Both the position numbers and the translations under genes were made by a program. Shown here piece by piece: positions 1-9,807 of a stretch of DNA of 35,000 nt (the stretch's first letter is position 1; each line of letters opens with the position of its first letter). Origin of the DNA: Chrysomallon squamiferum (lineage: Eukaryota; Mollusca; Gastropoda; Neomphalida; Peltospiridae); contig CM022679.1 of NCBI GenBank assembly GCA_012295275.1, positions 20,869,110-20,904,109 on the forward strand. Direction: 5' to 3'. The notes beneath the pieces were generated by a model. It was not told the origin of the DNA. It was given only the letters and a program-made list of their open reading frames with translations, and did no database searches.

Positions 1-92
1 CAGGAATCTGAATCGATAAAATTTATCAAAATGGCAGTTTATTTATTTAAAAGAAAATCTCTTGGAGATATTACAGAGGTGTCTGTTTGTAG

Positions 93-1899
93 GTAAGGAA
101 AAGCACTGCTGGCAAGCTGTATGAAGCACTGATAACATATGACGACATAGTTGATGAGTACGTACTGGACAGCATCATGACAATACTCAGCGACACTAAC
201 TGGTCAGTGTTAAATCTGTTTATGCACTTCAAAATATTTAAATATTATGATGACTGCTAATACCTTTTTTTTTCTTACATTATTTATTTATTTTTTAATA
301 TTTTTAGTTTTTGAAATTTATTTATAAAAATTATTTTTCTTTTATTAAATTTTTTAATGTTAAATCTTATTTACAAAAACAAAAATCATAATATTAAAAA
401 TAATAATAATAATAATAATAAGAAGAAGAACAACAACAATAATAATAATAATAATGAGAATAAGCAAAATTTACATGAGTTTAAAATGGTTTCTGTCTTT
501 TCTAATGACTGTATTATTTTGTTATTCCAACATTCATCATTTTGTTAACAGTGATCTGTTCACATAAATATATAAACTTATACATGTGTAATTGTTATAG
601 TCTCTTTTTATGTGAATATGTGTATATTTATGTACAAAAATAAAAAATGTTTGGTTCCAAAACATCACTGGAAAAATTCTTAATCAGACTGTTTTAGTCT
701 TTGTCACTGTAGTGTTTGTTCAGATTTGTTAGAACTGTCAAAATCAAAATTCTTCACAAATATATAAACACTAATGGCATTTTCAGCTGCAACTGAACAG
801 CAAAATGATGTTGTTTTTTAATTTATTCTTGCATTTGTCTTTTGAAGTGGAGAAACTATCACTGAAACTCTTTTACATTATATTTCAGTTTTGTTGTTTT
901 GTCAGTATGTTACTATTTTAATAAACATTTCTGACAATTTTTTTAAGGGATGAAAACATTGAGGAAGTTCGTCCTGTGAGAAATAAACTCTGTGATATAG
1001 CAGGGATTCCTCGACCAGTTCCAACAAAGGTTTGTTTTTATAAATATGTGTGTATATGTATGCTTGACTGTCTCTATGTCTGTGTGTATTACAAATAAAT
1101 GATAATAAATAGGAGAGTTTTAGTACTTTAAGGAGAAGCAGAAAAGAGAAGTAAGTGTCAGTAGAACAAAGTGAGGTGAAAGTTGCAATGTAACGTAGTG
1201 GATCAAAGAGATGTAGAAATGTGAGGTGTAGAACATTGAAGTGTGAGGCAGTCAAAGAGAGCAGAAGAGTGGGTCAATCAGAGTAGTAGAAATGGGAGTA
1301 GAACATAGAATAGATCAAAGAGCAAAACATAGGTGAAAATGTGAGTGGATCAAAAAGGAGGTCATCCGTAAAAAAAAATACCATAAAAAAAAATATGGTA
1401 AAAAAAACTGAATCAGTATGTTGCTGAAGTTGTTAACTGTGTTAAAATAGATTTAAAAACATAAGCAAATAATAAATATTCTTTTAAAAACTTAAATATT
1501 CTGTAATTTACTTATTCAGAAATCATCTCTGATTATGGATGCTTCTGCAGGCACACCAAAGGTATGAATTAATTTTAAGACCAATCAAATCATTACTTTG
1601 TAAGTTGAAATAATTTAACCATCAGCATTCTGTGGAATTTACTGTAGAGTTGTACATATACTGGGCAGGGTCACTGTCTCAGAAGAGTAATTTATGAATG
1701 TGGGTCAGAGTATTTTATAAAAGAGCGATACAATTTTAAAGAAAAATAGTTTCATTATAAATAGAAACAATATAGGACAGTTTGGTAAAGATATTTTTTT
1801 AAATTGTAATTTCTATTTTTTATTTTTTTTTATTCAATAATTACTTTTAATTACATTTAATTACTTTTTATCTTTTTTCTGCAGAAAAAGGCCTCATGA
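93..1899 (+). CDS. TBCD: Tubulin-specific chaperone D, 3' terminal exons (partial)
   Basis: Coding exons 93-202, 948-1029, 1520-1561 and 1885-1899 join in frame to give 82 residues plus a TGA stop; the 5' part lies before the window. TBCD is a cytosolic cofactor that captures beta-tubulin and works with cofactors C and E to form the alpha/beta heterodimer. The visible part is the C-terminal helical repeat end: the first exon carries RKSTAGKLYEALITYDDIVD and a TILSDTNW ending, matching the family's RKTTA...VYE...LSDTAW region, and the second gives VRPVRNKLCDIAGIPRP, matching the near-terminal VREQRNRLCDLLGVPRP of vertebrate TBCD. Every junction is GT-AG with preserved phase. Two very short exons (42 and 15 nt) add a tail KSSLIMDASAGTPK-KKAS not recognised from vertebrates. 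Identification is firm; the last two exons are less sure because they are short and rest on splice sites alone. Confidence 0.9.
203..947 (+). other. TBCD intron with A/T-rich and AAT/AAC repeat tract
   Basis: Intron between the first two TBCD exons in the window. It holds a short AAT/AAG/AAC trinucleotide run at about 400-455 and otherwise low-complexity A/T-rich DNA. No coding exon was seen; the open frame at 357-548 is an Asn/Lys-rich translation of the repeat. Confidence 0.7.
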
Positions 1900-1944
1900 A
1901 TGAAGTTACATATGGAACTGACCACTTGAATTTTGGTAGTAGCA

Positions 1945-1950
1945 AATAAA
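1945..1950 (+). terminator. Candidate TBCD polyadenylation signal
   Basis: An AATAAA hexamer lies 46 bases after the TBCD stop codon. A second AATAAA at 2321-2326 could be a distal alternative. Both are plain hexamers in A/T-rich DNA, so use is inferred from position only. Confidence 0.45.
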
Positions 1951-3376
1951 ATGTGGCTTTATGCTTTAGTAATGTTTACATTAATATGCATTTCTTAGAT
2001 TTTACTGTTAAAAATAAAAATGGAATTTATTTATTGTTATCTTCAAGCCAGAACAGTTGAATTAAATTTTCTTTCACTATTAATTTAAGTGTTTCAAACT
2101 TTGAACAATTTTCTGAAAAACTGTTTCAGTTATTACTTTTACCAGAGATATTGTCAATTTCAGAAATAAAATTGATAAATACTTTAACAATTATTTATAT
2201 ACATTTTCTAATTTACTTGTTTTTACGAAGATTACTCACACTTTAAATGAAGCCTTTTGTATTGTCAATGTATGTATTTGTACAAGACATTGTTGTAACT
2301 GTTGGGCAAGCTTAATTAAAAATAAAGTATGACATCAAAATTACTCTTTGAAATGTTTAACAACTCAGGCAGTTACTGCTCTATCAAAGATAAAGACTGT
2401 GAAAATTAATCACAGATAACACAGCTTGATTCACTAATCTAGAAACAAAACCGTAACATACAAGTTACAAGCATAGGCCAGTGGTTCTTACATATTTTGG
2501 TCGGTTTACACAGGCAAAAATGATTGAGAGTTTTTGTTTTCGTATCTTACATTTATTGATGTATTAAAAAACAAAATTAAGACATATAAAATCTTGTAAT
2601 GTCTTGGCATTGTTATTAAAATAGTTCTGAACTAACATACTTATTTGGGGCATTTATCCAGGTATACATTAATAATATTGTTCTCATTTATTTATTTTTG
2701 TTATAAAGAATGGAAAGGAAAAAAGCAATAAAAGAGGTCTTACTCAGATAGTGGGTTTTTTCTTTGTGAATATGAAACATTATATAATTCAGACATAATT
2801 AATTTTCAGTCTGTTAGTAACAAGTAATATTTTAGATGTATTCCCACAGAAAGAAAGCATTTAGAAGTTCAGTTAGTGCAGCTTTGCTGGAATGGGATAA
2901 AAATCTGTGGGTTACTCCCACCAGTTATCAGATTAGTGTTCTGAAGTGCTTTCCACTCCTGGGGAAATCTAAGATCCTGTAATTAACATTTAAAATAATA
3001 ATAGCAAACAGGCAGAACTTGTATTTATTACAATGTGTGAAAATCTGTATTACATTTTTACAGTACTATTTTTTTGGGGGGTTTAAGTTTATAATTTTGA
3101 TGAAAATAATTTAAATTTTGTTCATTATATTTTACTTGTAACAGTTCTGAAAACAACAACAAACAAACAAAAAACACATTTATTCTAGGCAAAATTGTTG
3201 CCAGATAAGAAATGAGAGATGAAATATGCTGACATATCACCTCTGCCTTCTATCTGTTAACAGCAAGAAATTGTTTATTCACATATTCTCACAGTAAAAA
3301 CAAACCCCTGAATATTCATCATCTACTCCACTCTTCCACCTTGAACTATTAGCTATAAGCCAACCCTTATTAATTT
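1951..3376. other. Intergenic region between TBCD and RPP21
   Basis: The 3' ends of TBCD (plus) and RPP21 (minus) face each other here. No coding exon, RNA gene or clear mobile element was recognised. The short open frame on the minus strand at 3058-3240 resembles no family I know and lacks supporting context. Confidence 0.6.
3274..3279 (-). terminator. Candidate RPP21 polyadenylation signal
   Basis: On the minus strand this reads AATAAA. It is the first full hexamer I noticed beyond the tandem array downstream of the RPP21 stop. If used, the whole 42-bp array would sit inside the RPP21 3' UTR. Position-based inference only. Confidence 0.35.
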
Positions 3377-3860
3377 TATGATGTCATCCTATTTATCCAA
3401 TGATGACTGTCATAGTTCTATGATGTCATCCTATTTATCCAGCGATGGTTGTTAGAATTCTATGATGTCATCCTATTTATCCAGCGATGGTTGTTAGAAT
3501 TCTATGATGTCATCCTATTATCCAGCGATGGTTGTTAGAATTCTATGATGTCATCCTATTATCCAGCTATGGTTGTTAGAATTCTATGATGTCATCCTAT
3601 TTATCCAGCGATGGTTGTTAGAATTCTATGATGTCATCCTATTTATCCAGCGATGGTTGTTAGAATTCTATGATGTCATCCTATTATCCAGCGAAAGTTG
3701 TTTTAATTCTATGATGTCATCCTATTATCCAGTGATGGTTGTTAGAATTCTATGATGTCGTTTATAGNATCCTATTATCCAGTGATGGTTGTTAGAATTC
3801 TATGATGTCATCCTATTATCCAGTGATGGTTGTTAGAATTCTATGATGCCATACTATTTA
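3377..3860. repeat. 41-42 bp minisatellite overlapping the end of RPP21
   Basis: Twelve head-to-tail copies start with TATGATGTCATC (or close variants) at 3377, 3419, 3461, 3503, 3544, 3585, 3627, 3669, 3710, 3751, 3801 and 3842. Spacing is 41-42 bp except for one 50-bp step. Internal units are nearly identical; the outermost (3377) and gene-proximal (3842) units are more diverged. The 50-bp step contains an extra TCGTTTATAG-like stretch and an ambiguous base at 3768. The unit at 3841-3870 is read on the minus strand as the last codons and stop of RPP21, so the array overlaps coding sequence. The plus-strand open frame at 3573-3755 is only a translation of the repeat. Confidence 0.95.
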
Positions 3861-5726
3861 TCCAAAGTTGATCATGTTTCTTCCAAAAAAAGGTTTTTGT
3901 TGATGCACATTCAATACAAGTAACAACTGTATGTTTTCCTCCTTTACCTAAAACAAGAAAAAAGCAAGATTTAAGTTGGTTGTTTTGACAGATACACTGT
4001 TATGAGGATATTTAAAAGCTATTTGTTTCTATTTATTAGACATTTTTATTCATTTTTTTATTTTTTTTTTTTTTATTTTTTACATGCCTACTTATTTTTC
4101 TTTAAACAGAACAATTTTCATTTAAGTTTCTTTGTGATCACTGGCAATTTGTTAAACAATTAAACCATGAATTTGTTAATTTTAGTAGGTCCAGCATACA
4201 ACTTTCATTTAAATTATGCCCATCATTTTAATTTTAATTTTTTTTTTTACACTTTACCTTTATGTCTAACTTTTGCTGTGACTCCTGGTTTCAGAATGAC
4301 ACAGCATTTTTTACATATAGTACGCTTCATATCTGGATGTCTGTGAAAAAAACCAAATTGTTTTTTGTTTTATTAATATGTTCCTTCACACAAATGAAAT
4401 TGAAGAGTAAAAATTAAAGAATCGATTTATTACAAATAATAATAATAATAAAATTATTTATTGATAAAGTGCCATCAAATTATATGATTATAATTTTATT
4501 TAATTCATACTGTTTTCACATATGAAAAGAAAAAGCAAGGACAAATGTACTGACAATTAATAATTAATCTGTTTTAACTAAAATGCTCTAACATGCACAT
4601 TTATCCTCATCCTTTACCCTAAAAAGATAGACATTGTGAAATATGTTTATATCTGAATATGTAAAACAAATTAAGTAACACTGCATAAAAAGGAACATTA
4701 TTATTGCAAGTCCAAAGATGGTTGTCATTATCTCATATGTCATCCTATTTATTCAAGGATGATTATCACAATTCTAAGGTATATCCAGACAAACATAAAT
4801 CCAAAATAACCACTAATTAAAATGAAAAAGAAAAAAAACAAAGAAATACCAAAGTTAAACTTACAGTCTAAGGACAAGTCGATGGGCAATGTGTTTAAGA
4901 GTTTTCACATAATATCGACACAAACCCACATCAGATGGTGACATTATCAAACTATGACATGCAGCCTGCAAAGATATTTTTAAAACAATTTTCTTTTTAT
5001 TTATTTACAGTTAATTAAAAACAAAGCTGAAAATAAATGATAATGAAGTTCAGAATTAGAGCTATCAAACTTTTAAAAACAAATTAACCAAAATTTTAAA
5101 AACGATTGTGTGTGTGTGTGTGTGTATAGAGAGAGGTTATAACTAAGTTGTTTTCAGAAGATATTTTACTTTATGTGATTTTATTCCTATTCACAACATT
5201 TTTGTTTTAATGAATGAATGAATGACATCTATTAGCTGTCATAAAAAGATAAATATACAAACAAGGCAGTTAATCTGTTTACAGTTTAAATTAAAATTAA
5301 ATGTACAAAAAGACATTGCAGTTACTGAGGCAAGTAAATGAAATATAAACTGTGTGTGTATTGCTGCTTTAAATATTATCATGTACAATGTATTTTGTTT
5401 TAATGACCACACTAAACAAAGTCACACAAAAAGTTAAATATTACTAAGTGTCAGATTCGCATTTTCTTGTAATAAAAGGAAAAGCCTGTAAATCAAAGCA
5501 TCAGATACTGTACTGGTAACCTGATGGGGTCGAACATTTTACGTGAAAATAAAATAGGAAATTGTATCAAAGCCTTTGGCAAATTAGATATGGGAATAGT
5601 ATGTGCATCAGTCATATTTTAACTCATTACATTAATGACATAATATTAAATATTTACCTGATACAGAAAATTTATCCTTTGATAGATTTCTCCATTCTTA
5701 ATTCTGGTTTGGGTTCCTGAATTCAT
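3841..5726 (-). CDS. RPP21: Ribonuclease P/MRP protein subunit p21 (Rpr2/Rpp21 family), complete
   Basis: Coding exons on the minus strand, in order: 5726-5658, 4965-4865, 4340-4258 and 3947-3841. Together they are 360 nt, 119 residues plus TAG. RPP21 binds the RNA of nuclear RNase P, which removes 5' leaders from pre-tRNA. The N-terminus IYQRINFLYQAACHSL matches the family helix (human FQRLNFLYQAAHCVL). LVLRLHPDMKRTICKKCC and VVTCIECASTKTFFW form the zinc ribbon, with likely ligands Cys66, Cys69, Cys95 and Cys98. LW at 112-113 corresponds to the LLW near the human C-terminus. The human protein is longer (about 154 aa) through a disordered tail missing here. All introns are GT-AG. The ATG at 5726 was chosen because it leads straight into the conserved helix; an upstream exon cannot be excluded. 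The last ten codons lie in a minisatellite unit. Confidence 0.92.
4716..4777. repeat. Isolated copy of the RPP21 minisatellite unit inside RPP21 intron 2
   Basis: About one and a half units with the same order of blocks as the 3' array: GATGGTTGT, then ATGTCATCCTATTTATTCA, then GGATGATTATCACAATTCTA. It is clearly diverged from the array consensus and lies in the same orientation, about 900 bp from it in the intron between 4341 and 4864. Confidence 0.75.
4966..5657 (-). other. RPP21 intron 1
   Basis: Intron between the first two RPP21 exons. It contains a short GT run at about 5107-5125 and a GAAT run at about 5210-5224. No other coding exon or RNA gene was seen. Confidence 0.65.
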
Positions 5727-5848
5727 CTTCACTGAGCCTTTATTACTGTTATACACAATAATTATTATCATGGTTAGAAAAAGAAAAATGTATAAAAAAT
5801 ATATAATAAATCAGTAAATAATACTATGGAAATGAGCAATAAGCCTAA

Positions 5849-5913
<65 letters not shown>

Positions 5914-6040
5914 GATTAAATTCATATTTTAAAGTTTAATGGAGAAGTACAGTATATAAATTAATATGTGAATATTAATAAGATGCAAAAAACAAAACAA
6001 CAACAACAATCAATTCTGTTTGGGGAGACAGTTTTTATTA

Positions 6041-6086
<46 letters not shown>

Positions 6087-6722
6087 TATTTATTTATTTT
6101 ATTTTATTATTTTTTTTCATTATTTGTTTTTTAGTTGCATCTTGACTTATCCTACTTAACTTCTCAAGTTTTAAGACGTAAGAATTTGTGTGAGGTATTT
6201 AAGAGGACGCCAATCGTTCCAAAAGAACGGACGTACGCAGTCACATATACACCACTACTGCACATAAAAAAATATAATAAAATTAAAATTAAATTAAAAT
6301 TAAATTAAACCAAACATAAAACTTAAACCTGTGCCATACTAATCACGAATTACCTCTCAACACGTGACTTAAACTTAAAGTTAAGGGGAAGTTACTCTAT
6401 TTAGAGAAAAAGAAAAGACAACACCTAACAATGTTAGTAACATTTTTACGATTATTTGATGATCTTTAATTATCATCTTTTTGTGATACAATATAACAGA
6501 CAAACTACAATTATATTTCGTTACGATCCGATATGCTGGACGCTCCCTTGTGTCCTGCAATCGTAACGAGAACCCACTCTCTATTCTTACCCAAAACTCT
6601 TTTCTGCGACGGACACCTGTCAGAAAGCGTGCCCGTCGTAGACGTGCTTCACAACAGCTTGCTGTAATTAGCACGTTAATTTTTTTCACTTCACTTCATT
6701 ACATTTCAGATGTTACTGTAAT
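5727..6722. promoter_or_regulatory. Shared upstream region of divergent RPP21 and DXO
   Basis: The 996 bases between the RPP21 start codon (minus) and the DXO start codon (plus) must hold the 5' UTRs and promoters of both genes. The stretch at about 6520-6670 is visibly richer in G, C and CpG than its surroundings, which suits an animal housekeeping promoter. A GA microsatellite (5853-5911) and a TTA tract (about 6041-6085) lie on the RPP21 side. No convincing TATA box was identified. The short minus-strand open frame at 6381-6689 crosses this region but has no family resemblance and is not called a gene. Confidence 0.6.
5853..5911. repeat. (GA)n microsatellite
   Basis: Uninterrupted GA dinucleotide run of about 59 bases, roughly 130 bases upstream of the RPP21 start codon. 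Confidence 0.97.
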
Positions 6723-9700
6723 ATGAAACGAAGTTATAACAGTGAAAAGGTGGATGATGACCCTTGTGTAAAGCGAAAGTACCACAACCACCATCAACAA
6801 CAACATTTATTTCGTTGCAGAAATAATAAAGATTTTGATGTACAATTTCCACATTTTGCAAAACCACAACAGAATGGGTATTTTTCTACAGATTCGACAG
6901 GCAAATTTCATCACAACAAAAGTCAGTTGCGTTATTATTTTAGGACAGGTAGTAGAGACATCAATTTTGATTTAAAGATTGGTTTCAGAGAGCTAATTAA
7001 GAAAGATAACAGTCAGTGTTATCTCAACGACTTACATCGTTGGATTATGCATAACTCTGAAAAGTTTACATCCGAAAATCCACAATATTCCACTGAAAAT
7101 AAGAGACAGCCAACTAAAAAAATCAAAAGGTAAGCAATGAAGTATACTACAACTTTTATTTTTAAAATTGCATAGTAATTATAATACATAATAGGCTCTA
7201 ATAACAAAGGCATAAACATACTCATACAGATATACACATATCTGCACATTTACATAGTTTGAGGTTACTTAGCAAATTATTAAAAACACAAAACAAAATA
7301 AACTTCAAAGAAACAACTTGAAAATTATTTGAAGGCATGCAGATTTTATTTTTTATTTTATTACTGTTTTTTGTTTAATAATTGTAATAATATTGTTTAA
7401 TAGTTGGGGGTTATTGTTTAATTTCCAGATTACCTACAGATTTTATTTGCTGGAGGGGCTTACTAACCAAACTGCTGTGCACACCATATGAAAGAAATGA
7501 TGACTGGATCATTGCTGTCAGTCTTTTCAAGGGAACTTATTATCTCTGTGAATTTGAAACAGAAAGGAAAAAATTGCAGATGCAGTCAATGACAGAGAGA
7601 GATGAAGAAATGTGTTATGGAGGTTTTAAGTTTGAACAGTACGTCACTTCAGGTAGGACTGTCCAAACTAAGAGATTTCCTTTAGTGCATTAAGAGAAAA
7701 ATTTATCACATTATAAATATTACATTAATTCATTTGAAAATATTGAATAAACAAATGTAAAGTATTGTTACAAATATACAAAAATTTTAGATCTTAGTCT
7801 CTGAACTAAAGAAAAATTACTTACATTTTAAATACAATGAAGCTTCTTAAAAGCTTCTAAAAAGAGGCTTATAATGATGATAAAGTAGTTTTATCCTCCA
7901 CAAGTTTCATTTAGTTGACCTTGTAATGCTTGTTCTTTCTGTTTGGTCTAAGCTGATATTTTAATGGTCATTTAAAGGTCTGTTTTAGTCCAGTTTGGTA
8001 TTTGTGTACAGTCTTAGAAATATATTTCCATCAGCTAAATAAAAAAATTAAAAATTACTATTCTGTTTTAATTATATAAATTTATTCTTGTCTCTCTGTG
8101 TACTAAGAGTAATTATATTGAAAAAATTGGCTTGAAAACTGGATCAGATTGTTTTCCAAAAGAAATAGTTCTAGAGCCCCCAAAATTATGCATTACAAAG
8201 CATTTTAAGTAAAACAATGTTTATTTAAACCTGCATAATAATATGTACATGAATAGAATCACACACAAAACTTTAAACACAATAAACAGAAGAAATAAAA
8301 TGAAAATTTAACTGCACTTTTCCTGTACTGAGGAAAGCAGATGATGTAAGTGGAAGACGGTGAGGAAAGTGGAAAAGAGGAATGATGTTATTTTTATGTT
8401 GTTATTATTTGTAACAGGAGTCACCTTGCATAAACGTATCAGATAACTTTCCTTCTGGGTGTCTTTCTCTTTTACTGTCCATTTGCACCTGCTGAGACTC
8501 ACTGGACTTCATTTTCACTAAAAACCTGACTAATGAGGTTTGTTTCTGCTTGCATTTTAAAATGTTTCTGAAGTAAAGAAATGACTTTGTCATTGAAAAG
8601 GTTTATGCTGCAGTTTGCAGTGTGAAATATTTTCAACAAAACTTTGTAATTTTCCCATTTTCCACACTTTGTTTAGTGAACTAGGAACATCCTTCCTTCC
8701 CTCCTACTCATCTGTAAACATTTCATCAGCCCATGACTGTTTGAAAAAAGATTTTACAGTCAACAACCAAAACATTTCTTTTTTCCTTTTCAGTCATTAT
8801 GTTCAAAAAGGGAGTCATTTGAGAACCAAGGTACTACCATATTTTAAATATTTCTTTATTTCTTACAAAATGTATTTTGCAATACTTTTTCTCTTCTTTT
8901 TCTTTTTATAGATGAACCAAATGGCAAACCAAACACAAATCGTCCTGTTAATAATAATGAAGCATTTTGCTTGATTGTCCGGTCCAGGCTGAACAAGCAT
9001 TCACTTTGTATGAAGTTTGTATTAGTTTGTTGTATCACTAACAATAATTATAAAACAGTTAATATCTTCATTACAACTGTCATTATCTAATCAAGTGAAA
9101 TCATGACCTCTATGAATTAAACTGTATTGTTGATGATAATGGTTCAATGGTTTGAGCATAGATCTGAGTTCTGCATTAAACAGACATTATACATTCACTT
9201 GATAAGATATATAATTCATGTTAATTTCTTTTGTGGTTCACTATAATTATGTTAAACTATTCTGCTGATTTCTTCTGTATGGTGGTTTAAGCAGTAGCCT
9301 AAAACTGAAAAAGTTTGAGGATCAGTATTTCCCAGTGCTCCCTTCCATTGTACTGCTTCCTGTTGTTATTTCAGTATTTGGTGGTGAAGTAGATGCTACT
9401 GATGAGAAGACAGGCCAATACATAGAGATGAAAACTACTAGAGAAATTACATCTGAGAAACAGAACAATAATTTTCTAAGGTATTTCAACTCCTGTTTTA
9501 AAACTGATTTTTATAATGCATTTCCAAATTTATTGTAAAACAGTTTTATGAAGTATTTAATCTCTTATTGTTTCACGATTTAAAAACTGTTGATATATAA
9601 TTAAATTTGATAAAATCATACAGGTTATTTATTTGATTTTTTTAATTATACATTTCTGAAAATTTGTTGTTTTGTTTTTTTAGTTTGTTTTTTAATTTTA

Positions 9701-9729
9701 ATTTTTAATTTTTAATTAATTAATTTATT

Positions 9730-9807
<78 letters not shown>

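Noticed and set aside
3573-3755. Open frame coding a repeated LLEFYDVILFIQRW protein
   Set aside because: It is a translation of the 42-bp array on the strand opposite RPP21, with no other support.
3377-3860. Regularly repeated units resembling a CRISPR array
   Set aside because: The units are continuous with no unique spacers, and the host is an animal; this is a minisatellite.
6381-6689. 102-residue minus-strand frame upstream of DXO
   Set aside because: No family resemblance, and it occupies the CpG-richer shared promoter region; more likely a chance open frame.
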